Source: Desulfobacteraceae bacterium
GTDB taxonomy: Bacteria > Desulfobacterota > Desulfobacteria > Desulfobacterales > Desulfatirhabdiaceae
NCBI GenBank assembly: GCA_027325475.1
Contig: DAIEFO010000018.1
Coordinates: 1-15,042, forward strand
Reading direction: 5' to 3'
DNA: 15,042 bases
Below, in pieces: positions 6,499 through 15,042 of the stretch (positions are counted from its first letter, which is position 1; every line of letters starts with the position of its first letter). A model generated the notes under the pieces. The model was not told the DNA's origin and did not search any database. It saw only the letters and a program-made list of their open reading frames with translations. A program made the translations under genes and the position numbers.

Positions 6499-8091
6499 AT
6501 GAATACAAACGGAATTTTCTGGGAAAATGAAGAAAAGAAGCTTGATGAACGGGTACATGAAGCCACCTGGCCGGGTGGACAAAAAGCGGTTGACCGGCTG
6601 GCGAAACAAGGAAAGCGTCCGGCCAGAGACCTGATTCAGGAGCTGATCGATCCGGAAACCTGTTTTTTTGAACTGAGCCGCATCGCCGGGTTTGGCGTCC
6701 ATTATCCGGGCGGCATCGATGATGTTCCTTGCGCCGGCGTTATTACCGGCATTGGAAAAATCAATGGCAACTGGACCATGATCATCGCCAATGACAGCCG
6801 GGTCAAGGCGGGCACTTATTTCCCCATCACCCTCAAAAAACACATTCGGGCACAGGCCATCGCCGAACAGTGCGGATTGAACTGCGTCTATATCGCCGAT
6901 TCCGGCGGCGCCTTTCTGCCTATGCAGGCCGATGTTTTTCCGGATGACGGTCATTTCGGCTCCATGTTTTACAATATGGCGCGCATGTCGGCCAAAGGGC
7001 TGAAGCAGATCACCATGAGCACCGGCGGCAATACGGCCGGCGGCGCTTATATCGTATTTATGGCCTGTCAGTCCGTCATGATCGACCGGATGTCCTATTC
7101 CTTTCTGGGAGGCCCGCCTCTGGTGAAAATGGCGACCGGCGAAGAAATCTCCGCCGAAGATCTGGGCGGTGCCCGGGTTCACACCCACATATCGGGCGGG
7201 GCTGATCATTTTTGTGCAGACCAGTCTGAAGCTGTGCTGCGGGTGCGAGAAATTCTCGCACTGGAGCCGCCACAGGAAATACACTCTCACCGATACGCCG
7301 AAGCGCCGCCGGTGGTTTCACCGGAAACCATTTATGATCTCATGCCCGCCGCCACGCATCAGGGAATCGATGGCCGTAAAGTGCTGGAAGCCATCTGCGA
7401 CGACAGTTATTTCATCGAATACAAACAGCATTACGCCCCGGGCCGGGGAGACAACTTGCTGACCGGTAAGATCCGCATCAAGGGAATCCCTGTAGGGGTG
7501 ATCGCCTCCAATGCCGTCGGCATCATTTTCGCGGAAGCCGCCCGAAAGGCCTCCGAATGGATTGTCCGGTGTTCCCAGGAAAAAATTCCGCTGCTCTTTC
7601 TCCAGAACGCGCCTGGATATATGGTCGGATCGGAATCCGAGCATCAGGGCATCGGCAAATATGGTTCCGACATGGTGCGGGCCGTCTCCTGCGCTCAGGT
7701 GCCGCGGATTCAACTGGTCATCGGCCCGGACAACGGCGCCGCCAACTATGGCATGTGCGGACGTGCGTATCGTCCCCATTTTCTGTTCTCCACCATGCGG
7801 GCGCGCACCGGCGTGATGAGCGGCAGAAGCGCTGCCGGCGTCCTTCTCTCCATCGAGGAAAAAAACCGGGAAGCCAAGGGTAAACCCATGAGCGATGCTG
7901 AAAAGCAGGCGTTCCGTGAAAAAATGATTGAAAAATACGACGGGGAAGCCCATCCTTTTTACTGTGGTTCCCGATTGTTGACAGACCGCGTCCTCAAATT
8001 TTCAGAAATCCGGGACTGGCTGGCAATGGCGTTTGAAGTCAGCCTGCTGCGTCCCATCGGCGAACCATCTTTTGGCAACTTCAGATTTTAA
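6499..8091 (+). CDS. acyl-CoA carboxylase carboxyltransferase subunit, methylcrotonyl-CoA carboxylase beta type
   Basis: A 530-residue carboxyltransferase with two crotonase-like halves. It moves the carboxyl group between biotin on a partner subunit and an acyl-CoA. The N-terminal half has GTYFPITLKKHIRAQ (105-119), DSGGAFLPMQADVFP (134-148) and STGGNTAGGAY (174-184). The C-terminal half has GIIFAEAARKASEWI (341-355), FLQNAPGYMVG (367-377) and AANYGMCGRAY (414-424). These match methylcrotonyl-CoA carboxylase beta (LiuB/MccB) better than propionyl-CoA carboxylase or the glutaconyl-CoA decarboxylase alpha subunit. ATG 6499 is chosen because AGAGG sits eight bases ahead; ATG 6493 is too close to it. 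The biotin carboxylase/carrier subunit, normally adjacent, is absent from the window and must be encoded elsewhere if this enzyme carboxylates. Confidence 0.88.
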   Translation: MNTNGIFWENEEKKLDERVHEATWPGGQKAVDRLAKQGKRPARDLIQELIDPETCFFELSRIAGFGVHYPGGIDDVPCAGVITGIGKINGNWTMIIANDSRVKAGTYFPITLKKHIRAQAIAEQCGLNCVYIADSGGAFLPMQADVFPDDGHFGSMFYNMARMSAKGLKQITMSTGGNTAGGAYIVFMACQSVMIDRMSYSFLGGPPLVKMATGEEISAEDLGGARVHTHISGGADHFCADQSEAVLRVREILALEPPQEIHSHRYAEAPPVVSPETIYDLMPAATHQGIDGRKVLEAICDDSYFIEYKQHYAPGRGDNLLTGKIRIKGIPVGVIASNAVGIIFAEAARKASEWIVRCSQEKIPLLFLQNAPGYMVGSESEHQGIGKYGSDMVRAVSCAQVPRIQLVIGPDNGAANYGMCGRAYRPHFLFSTMRARTGVMSGRSAAGVLLSIEEKNREAKGKPMSDAEKQAFREKMIEKYDGEAHPFYCGSRLLTDRVLKFSEIRDWLAMAFEVSLLRPIGEPSFGNFRF

Positions 8092-8153
8092 CAAAAAATA
8101 TATCAAACGGGGTCGCATCTGCACTCCCGGACTTGACAAGGAGACACCACCCT

Positions 8154-9308
8154 ATGACAGAATATGATTACTGGAAGATTTTCCCCAGAATGCCCCGCAA
8201 GGTCAATATCGGCGATATCACTATCCGGGACGGATTCCAGCATGAAGAAAAATTTGTTTCCACAGCCGCCAAGAAATACTACCTCGAGGAACTGATTTTT
8301 GCCGGGTGCCGCGACATCGAAGTGACCAACCTCGGCAATCCCTTCCTGATGCCCCAGTTCCGGGATGCGGAAGAACTGCTGACCCATCTGCGCAGCGACA
8401 AGTTCAAACAGAAATGCGAACGCAAGGGCATTCGTTATGAAGACATCTGTCTGACCTGCATCACCATCCGCGAAAGCGCGGTGGATCGGGCCATCAAGCT
8501 CAAAGACAAAGGGATTGGGCCGGATCGGGTATTGATGATGGTTTCCACCGAAGAAGAACATCATTTCGCCAATTCCGGAACGACGCTTCCCGATTACTGG
8601 GCCGAAGCCGAGCGGTGTATCAAAAAATGCACGAATGCGGGCATTCAGATGTGCGGCACGGTCAGTACCATCTGGGGAAGCCCCATCGGCGGCGCTACCG
8701 ACATGAAAGATGCGGTGGAATTCACCAAACGGTGGCTTGAAATCGGCGCTCATGATGTCGAACATGCCGATCATGACGGCAGCGCGTCGGCGCCGGATGT
8801 CTATCGCTATTTTTCCATGATTCTGGATGAGATTCCGGATACGCGCCTGCATATCGCCCATTTTCACGAAACCAAGCGGGTCGCATCTGCATCGGTTCTA
8901 GCCGCGCTTCAGGCCGGCATCACCCATTTTGAGGCGACGCTGGGCGGTCTGGGAGGACAACCCGCTAATTTCCTGGATGACTGTCCGGTCAAAGGAACCG
9001 GTGACTATTATTACGACGACCCCCGGTACGTGGGGCTGGTCACACTTGAAGACACGCTGGTGCAGATTGATGAAATGGGCATTGAACACGGCTATGATGT
9101 GGATCGTGTCCTGAAGCTCGGCAGACAGATGGAACGCACCATTGGACGCAGACTCCGTTCCGAAGCCATTTTAAACGGCAGAACCCTGAAGGAAGGACAT
9201 CCCAAATACGCCCGTCCCGGTTTAGCCAAACTTAAAACAAAACTTGGCGAAGAACCTGGACAGAAACTGCCCAAAGGCTGGAGCACCAAAGCCACGCTGA
9301 AACTGTAA
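8154..9308 (+). CDS. HMG-CoA lyase-like / isopropylmalate synthase-like Claisen enzyme (atypical)
   Basis: A 384-residue TIM-barrel protein of the HMGL-like (pyruvate carboxyltransferase) family. By position in the pathway it should cleave HMG-CoA to acetyl-CoA and acetoacetate. Retained features are Arg25-Asp26 in IRDGFQHE, Glu56, and the metal-binding His236 and His238 in AHFHET. The usual HMG-CoA lyase signature GLGGCPYA is changed to GLGGQPANF (Gln269 replaces the catalytic Cys), followed by a segment about 15 residues longer than usual (DDCPVKGTGDYYYDDPRYVG). Asn272 falls where isopropylmalate-type synthases carry their Asn in GERAGN. At 384 residues it exceeds the roughly 300 of ordinary lyases, with a Lys-rich C-terminal extension. 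ATG 8154 follows AAGGAG (8138-8143). The lyase reaction is therefore an inference from context. Confidence 0.8.
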   Translation: MTEYDYWKIFPRMPRKVNIGDITIRDGFQHEEKFVSTAAKKYYLEELIFAGCRDIEVTNLGNPFLMPQFRDAEELLTHLRSDKFKQKCERKGIRYEDICLTCITIRESAVDRAIKLKDKGIGPDRVLMMVSTEEEHHFANSGTTLPDYWAEAERCIKKCTNAGIQMCGTVSTIWGSPIGGATDMKDAVEFTKRWLEIGAHDVEHADHDGSASAPDVYRYFSMILDEIPDTRLHIAHFHETKRVASASVLAALQAGITHFEATLGGLGGQPANFLDDCPVKGTGDYYYDDPRYVGLVTLEDTLVQIDEMGIEHGYDVDRVLKLGRQMERTIGRRLRSEAILNGRTLKEGHPKYARPGLAKLKTKLGEEPGQKLPKGWSTKATLKL

Positions 9309-9358
9309 GCACACTGTCCCGGATAGACCCGTATTTTTACTACAGGAGCAAAAACAAT

Positions 9359-9997
9359 ATGGAAACAACAGATCAGATACCTCACATCAATGTGGATTAT
9401 TTTTCAGAACTGACCGGCGATATTTCAGATTCCGGCCGGAAGGGTGTGGATGAAATCGGCAACCGGATAAAAGTCCTGAGAGAGGAAAAAGGAATTTCCA
9501 TCGAAGAGCTTTCCGCCAGAACCGGTTTTGATGCGGATTTACTGGCAAAAATTGAAAACAGCGACATTTATCCCCAACTGGGGACCATTATAAAACTGTC
9601 CAAATCTCTGGACGCCGCGTTTGGCCAGTTGCTTTCCGGAACCGGCGACAAACCGTATGCCATTACCCGGCTGAAGGATCAGAAAACTATCTTCAGATCC
9701 ACATCGCAAAAAGGCGGAAAACATGTGTATTCCTATAAAAGCCTTGCGCCTGAAGTCAAGGGACGGAGCATGGAGCCGTTGATGGTGACGCTTGAAGAAA
9801 GCCCCGAAAGAGAGGTTTCCAGGCATGACGGTGAAGAGTTCGTCTATGTACTCAACGGACAGGTGCTGCTGCAAATCGGCGAGGATCGTTTTGAACTGGC
9901 GCCTGGTGACAGCGCTTACTATCTGTCCAACACGCCGCACTGGATCGGCGCCAAAAGCGGGAAGGCCACCATACTGGCTGTCATTTACGGAAAATAA
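9359..9997 (+). CDS. XRE-family regulator with C-terminal cupin domain
   Basis: A 212-residue two-domain regulator. Residues about 32-90 form a Cro/C1-type helix-turn-helix (IGNRIKVLREEKGISIEELS, then NSDIYPQLGTIIKLSKSL). Residues about 122-211 form a cupin barrel with HDGEEFVYVLNG and PGDSAYYLSNTPHW, including His146 and His194. Such proteins usually sense a small molecule in the cupin pocket and regulate neighbouring metabolic genes. ATG 9359 has AGGAG at 9344-9348, ten bases ahead. It lies in the middle of the operon, 50 nt after the lyase-like gene and 100 nt before acetoacetyl-CoA synthetase, so the locus has two regulators with the TetR protein. The ligand is unknown; an acid or acyl-CoA of this pathway is a guess. 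Confidence 0.88.
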   Translation: METTDQIPHINVDYFSELTGDISDSGRKGVDEIGNRIKVLREEKGISIEELSARTGFDADLLAKIENSDIYPQLGTIIKLSKSLDAAFGQLLSGTGDKPYAITRLKDQKTIFRSTSQKGGKHVYSYKSLAPEVKGRSMEPLMVTLEESPEREVSRHDGEEFVYVLNGQVLLQIGEDRFELAPGDSAYYLSNTPHWIGAKSGKATILAVIYGK

Positions 9998-10097
9998 AAA
10001 AACCCGCAGCCCGCTGTCGGCCGCTTCAGAGCCGATGGCAACCGTCTGAAAAATCGCCTGCTTGCCGCCGGGCAGCCGGAAAAATGGGAGATACATT

Positions 10098-12053
<1,956 letters not shown>

Positions 12054-12166
12054 AATTTTCTGGTGACAGCCATTTTAGACGACTTCGCAGAATGTTCGCG
12101 GGCTGTGTTGCGCTGCGTGCGAACTTTCTATGAAGTTGTCAAAATCATCAAAAGGGGAGATTTGAT

Positions 12167-13846
12167 ATGCAGATACCGCAGTATGAGGTGGGCAAAACCA
12201 CTATCGGCCAGCTTGTGGACATTGTCGCAGATCAGTTTGGAGACAGTAAGGCACTGAAATATCACAAGCTGGGAATAGATTACAGCTACAGTCAGTTCAG
12301 AGATGTCTGCAACCAGTGTGCAAAAGCTTTTATGGCACTGGGAATTCAAAAAGGCGAACACATTGCCATCTGGGCCAACAATGTTCCCGAATGGGTACTG
12401 ACCCAGTTCAGCACTGCCAAAATGGGCGCTGTCCTGGTAACGGTCAACACCAACTACCGGAGTTTTGAACTCGAATACCTGATGAAGCAGTCGGATTCCA
12501 CCACCCTGATCATGATCGGCGGCGTCAGAGAAGCGGATGAATACCTCAAGGTCGTATACGACGTCTGTCCGGAACTCAGCACCAGTGAGCCCGGAAAACT
12601 GCACAGTGAAAAACTGCCGCTGCTCAAAAACGTCATTTTCATCGGAAAGGAAAAACATCCCGGCATGTTTACCTGGGACGATGTCATGGCTATGAGCAGC
12701 AAGGTCAGCGATGCAGAACTGAAAGCCCGCCAGGATTCCATGGATCCGGATGATGTCATCAACATGCAATATACCTCCGGCACCACCGGTTTTCCCAAAG
12801 GCGTTCAGCTCACCCACACGAACCTGATCGGAAATGCTAACAGCACCGCCGCCTGTATGAAACTGTCCTGCAAAGACACCATGTGTATCCCGGTACCTTT
12901 CTTCCATTGTTTTGGATGTGTGCTGGGCACCCTGAACTGCCTGGTTTCCGCATCCGCCATGGCCCCGGTGGTTGCTTTCAAAGCCTCAGATGTTCTGGAA
13001 ACCATCGAAGCCTCCCAATGCACGGCCGTCCACGGTGTTCCTACGATGTTTATCGCCGAGCTGGAGGAGCTGAAAAACAAAAAATACGACACATCTCATC
13101 TGCGTACCGGCATCATGGCCGGCGCTCCCTGCCCCATCGAGGTGATGAAACAGGTGGTCAGCGTCATGGGCGCTTCAGAAATGACGATTGTGTATGGGCA
13201 GACGGAGTCCTCACCCGGCATCACCCAGACCCGCGGTGAAGATTCTCTGGAACTCAGGGTCACCACTGTCGGCAGGGCGCTTCCCAATGTGGAAGTTAAA
13301 ATTGTGGACCCGGCCACAGACCAGGAAGTTCCCCGCGGCGTTCAGGGTGAGCTCTGTTCCCGCGGTTATCACGTCATGAAGGGCTATTACAAAAATCCCG
13401 AAGCCACTGCCAAAGCCGTTGACGCCGATAAATGGCTGCACACCGGAGACTTGGCGGTGATGGATGAAAACGGCTATTGCAAGATTACAGGTCGAATCAA
13501 GGACATGATCATCCGCGGTGGAGAAAATATCTATCCACGTGAAATCGAGGAGTTCTTCTATACCCATCCCAAAATCAAGGATGTTCAGGTGATCGGTGTT
13601 CCCAGCAAAAAATACGGCGAGGAAGTGGTCGCCTATATTCAGGTCAAACCCGGAGAAAAAACGACCGAAGATGAACTGCTTGCCTATTGTAAAGGCAAGA
13701 TTTCTTTCCACAAGATTCCGGCATTTTTCTTCTTTGTCGATGAATACCCGACAACCGCCAGCGGCAAGATACAGAAATACAAACTGCGGGAAAGTGCCAC
13801 CAAAGCGTTGAAGCGTGAAGAAGACGCCCAAGTTAAAACTGCGTAA
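12167..13846 (+). CDS. AMP-forming acyl-CoA synthetase (FadD-like acid:CoA ligase)
   Basis: A 559-residue member of the acyl-adenylate family that activates a carboxylic acid with ATP and CoA. The motifs are QYTSGTTGFPKGVQLTH at 201-217, the YGQTESSPG segment near 345-353, GELCSRGYHVMKGYY, LHTGDLAVMDENGY, GRIKDMIIRGGENIYP, and the catalytic Lys534 in TASGKIQKYKLRE. Length and motif order are those of medium/branched-chain acyl-CoA synthetases. In this operon the natural substrate is isovalerate or another branched short-chain acid feeding the dehydrogenase, an inference from context. ATG 12167 follows AAGGGGAG (12152-12159). It is the last gene of the run, 113 nt after aacS, with a long-looped stem but no classical terminator beyond. 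Confidence 0.9.
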   Translation: MQIPQYEVGKTTIGQLVDIVADQFGDSKALKYHKLGIDYSYSQFRDVCNQCAKAFMALGIQKGEHIAIWANNVPEWVLTQFSTAKMGAVLVTVNTNYRSFELEYLMKQSDSTTLIMIGGVREADEYLKVVYDVCPELSTSEPGKLHSEKLPLLKNVIFIGKEKHPGMFTWDDVMAMSSKVSDAELKARQDSMDPDDVINMQYTSGTTGFPKGVQLTHTNLIGNANSTAACMKLSCKDTMCIPVPFFHCFGCVLGTLNCLVSASAMAPVVAFKASDVLETIEASQCTAVHGVPTMFIAELEELKNKKYDTSHLRTGIMAGAPCPIEVMKQVVSVMGASEMTIVYGQTESSPGITQTRGEDSLELRVTTVGRALPNVEVKIVDPATDQEVPRGVQGELCSRGYHVMKGYYKNPEATAKAVDADKWLHTGDLAVMDENGYCKITGRIKDMIIRGGENIYPREIEEFFYTHPKIKDVQVIGVPSKKYGEEVVAYIQVKPGEKTTEDELLAYCKGKISFHKIPAFFFFVDEYPTTASGKIQKYKLRESATKALKREEDAQVKTA

Positions 13847-13865
13847 CCTCTCGCATAGACAAGTA

Positions 13866-13895
13866 TCGGGGCGACTGAATGCAAAAACGCCCCGA
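13866..13895 (+). terminator. stem-loop after the operon, possible terminator without T-run
   Basis: A perfect 8-bp stem, TCGGGGCG (13866-13873) with CGCCCCGA (13888-13895), encloses a 14-nt A-rich loop and begins 20 nt after the acyl-CoA synthetase stop. No T-run follows on either strand, so it does not meet the rule for an intrinsic terminator. It may stabilise the 3' end of the operon message or mark a factor-dependent stop. Confidence 0.35.
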
Positions 13896-14002
13896 GAAAG
13901 CTGAAAGACCCGCCTTGCGCTTCTGATGGCCCACAGTCCCTTGGATTTTCCCTTCATGTCATAAGCGACCATGGTCAACTTTTCCGTAATTCGTTTATTT
14001 GT

Positions 14003-14031
14003 TTGACAGAAATGACAACCGTCATTATAGG
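14003..14031 (+). promoter_or_regulatory. predicted promoter of the CRP/FNR-family gene with internal palindrome
   Basis: TTGACA (14003-14008) and TATAGG (14026-14031) are spaced by 17 nt. Inside the spacer, running into the first base of the -10, is the perfect palindrome AATGAC-AACC-GTCATT (14011-14026). Arms around a four-base spacer, with a TGAC/GTCA core, match the geometry of CRP/FNR-family sites. Bound protein there would block the promoter, suggesting that the regulator encoded 62 nt downstream represses itself. The palindrome is seen directly; the regulator that binds it is inferred. Confidence 0.6.
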
Positions 14032-14092
14032 GTAAACCAATAACTGGATAAAGCTTTTTAAATAAATATCGCCTTTGCCGGAGTCATTTTTA

Positions 14093-14791
14093 TTGGACGC
14101 AAGTACTATCATTGAAGACAGTTTCCATCGGTCCGACTTTTTGTCCGGCATCACGGAACAGCAGGCAGCCGATATTCTGAACAGGGGGAATTGCGTCCGC
14201 CTCAAGTCCTCGCAAATCCTGTTCCGCCAAGGGGGGCCTGCTCATAAAACCTTTCTGGTTCTGAACGGCCGCCTCAAACTCATTAAACTCCATGAAGAGG
14301 GAAAAGAGACCATCCTGCGATATATCGGCCACGGAGAAATAACCGCCATTATTTCAGTTTTCAAGGAAAAGGAATATCCGGCCACCGCAGAAACCATCGG
14401 CGCCACGGAGGCTGTTGGATGGGATAAACAAACCATGGTACAGCTTATGCTAGAGTATCCTCCACTTGCAGTAAATATGCTCCGGTGCACCATCAATCGC
14501 CTTGACGAGTTGCAGAATCGCTACCTGGAAATCTGTACCGAGCAGGTGGAACAGCGCATTTCCCGCGCGCTGCTGCGCATCATGAAGCAGTCCGGCCGCA
14601 GGGAGGAAGACGGCATCCACATCGACTTTCCGCTCAGCCGCCAGGAACTGGCGGATTACACTGGAACCACAGTTTACACTGTGAGCCGCATTCTCAGCGC
14701 CTGGGAGAAAAAAGGCTGGATTAAATCCAAACGCGAGCAGATCATCGTCTGCGACCCCCATTCCCTGGTGCTGTTTTCAGAACATCCCTGA
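14093..14791 (+). CDS. CRP/FNR-family transcriptional regulator, HcpR-like (TTG start)
   Basis: A 232-residue regulator with an N-terminal cyclic-nucleotide-binding-type barrel (about 15-125), a dimer helix (about 126-155) and a winged helix-turn-helix (about 170-220: LSRQELADYTGTTVYTVSRIL, with Arg189 in the recognition helix). The in-frame start can only be TTG, as no ATG or GTG is found between the upstream stop at 14063 and the conserved domain; TTG 14093, nine bases after GGAG (14080-14083), is chosen over TTG 14075. The FNR iron-sulfur cysteine cluster is absent, and the Arg-Ser pair that binds cAMP phosphate in CRP is not seen (EYPATAE occupies that place). A DUF1858 gene follows, as at HcpR loci of sulfate reducers, so sensing of nitric oxide or a related signal is plausible but inferred. 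Confidence 0.85.
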   Translation: MDASTIIEDSFHRSDFLSGITEQQAADILNRGNCVRLKSSQILFRQGGPAHKTFLVLNGRLKLIKLHEEGKETILRYIGHGEITAIISVFKEKEYPATAETIGATEAVGWDKQTMVQLMLEYPPLAVNMLRCTINRLDELQNRYLEICTEQVEQRISRALLRIMKQSGRREEDGIHIDFPLSRQELADYTGTTVYTVSRILSAWEKKGWIKSKREQIIVCDPHSLVLFSEHP

Positions 14792-14841
14792 TATCGCAGC
14801 GCTTTTTTGTATCGAACGCCCCCTTCCTTGTTTCTTTCACA

Positions 14842-14885
14842 TCTTTGCGCCAGCGCAAAGAACTTGGCTGTGGATGATCTATGAT
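14842..14885 (+). promoter_or_regulatory. predicted FNR-geometry operator and -10 upstream of the DUF1858 gene
   Basis: A perfect inverted repeat TCTTTGCGC-CA-GCGCAAAGA (14842-14861) contains TTGCG-N4-CGCAA, the five-four-five layout of CRP/FNR-family sites. A good -10, TATGAT, lies at 14880-14885 with no recognisable -35. The operator centre is about 40.5 bp before a start at 14892, the spacing of class II activated promoters. Activation by the regulator encoded just upstream is a reasonable inference, although its half-site differs from that of the palindrome at 14011. Confidence 0.55.
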
Positions 14886-14891
14886 GCGGTC

Positions 14892-15042
14892 ATGATTAAG
14901 ATTGATCCGGAAATGACGATCCAGGATCTGCTGAACCAACACCCCCGCGCGACAGCCTTGTTTATCGCTCGCAGGATGCTGTGCGTGGGATGTCCTGCCC
15001 AGGCCTTTCATACGCTGGCAGATGTCGCCCGCTTTCACGGAT
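14892..15042 (+). CDS. DUF1858 / hybrid-cluster-protein-associated redox disulfide domain protein (5' part only)
   Basis: The first 50 codons of a gene that runs off the window. The protein begins MIKIDPEMTIQDLLNQHP and continues through a region with a CVGC motif (Cys31 and Cys34), followed by FHTLADVARFHG. This is the DUF1858 domain, also described as the hybrid-cluster-protein-associated redox disulfide domain: a small helical domain of about 60 residues whose CxxC pair may bind a metal or form a disulfide. It is often found beside Hcp genes or fused to larger proteins, so the full length here is unknown. ATG 14892 is the only sensible start; no Shine-Dalgarno is visible, which would fit a leaderless message. 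It lies 100 nt after the CRP/FNR-family regulator. Confidence 0.85.
   Translation, partial: MIKIDPEMTIQDLLNQHPRATALFIARRMLCVGCPAQAFHTLADVARFHG

Noticed and set aside
8109..8891. A 14-base exact repeat, GGGTCGCATCTGCA, at about 8109-8122 and again at about 8878-8891.
   Set aside because: One 14-base match is expected by chance about every other window of this length, and the second copy lies inside a coding region with no flanking similarity.
12094..12124. Inverted repeat GTTCGC/GCGAAC between aacS and the acyl-CoA synthetase gene as an operator or terminator.
   Set aside because: Six-base arms with a 19-nt loop and no T-run or promoter elements; weak enough to be chance.
14093..14791. Oxygen-sensing FNR with an iron-sulfur cluster.
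   Set aside because: The N-terminal cysteine set is missing; the few cysteines present are scattered.

Overview
The window looks like chromosomal DNA of a strictly anaerobic, probably sulfate-reducing bacterium of the Desulfobacterota (an inference from gene content, not a taxonomic assignment). The clues are a branched-chain acyl-CoA oxidation operon, a methyltetrahydrofolate:corrinoid methyltransferase beside a corrinoid adenosyltransferase, and an HcpR-like CRP/FNR regulator followed by a DUF1858 redox-disulfide protein. No rRNA, tRNA, CRISPR array or insertion sequence is visible.

Left end (1-2653): the 3' end of an AzlD-type amino-acid exporter subunit is followed by a small protein with a very His-rich N-terminus. 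Both converge on a minus-strand group read as DJ-1/PfpI-family protein, then cobO, then an AcsE-like methyltransferase. Positions 2654-3059 hold no recognised gene, only two short unassigned minus-strand reading frames. A minus-strand RelE/HigB-like toxin and XRE antitoxin pair (3060-3663) follows, with a perfect inverted repeat over its predicted promoter.

Centre (3757-13846): a TetR gene with its own promoter and a palindromic operator heads a run of eight same-strand genes separated by 28-113 nt: tetR, acyl-CoA dehydrogenase, methylglutaconyl-CoA hydratase-like protein, acyl-CoA carboxylase carboxyltransferase subunit (methylcrotonyl-CoA carboxylase beta type), HMG-CoA lyase-like protein, XRE-cupin regulator, acetoacetyl-CoA synthetase and an AMP-forming acyl-CoA synthetase. 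Together they read as an isovalerate/leucine-type route: activate the acid, dehydrogenate, carboxylate, hydrate, cleave to acetoacetate plus acetyl-CoA, then reactivate acetoacetate. Three points do not fit the textbook version. The biotin carboxylase/carrier subunit is missing. The dehydrogenase has its catalytic Glu at the short-chain position rather than the isovaleryl-CoA dehydrogenase position. The lyase lacks the signature Cys of HMG-CoA lyases.

Right end (13847-15042): a CRP/FNR-family regulator starts at TTG behind a promoter that carries an FNR-geometry palindrome between its -35 and -10. It is followed by the 5' part of a DUF1858 (CxxC) gene, itself preceded by a second FNR-geometry palindrome at about -40.5 from a possible leaderless start. 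This pairing is typical of nitrosative-stress (Hcp-linked) loci.
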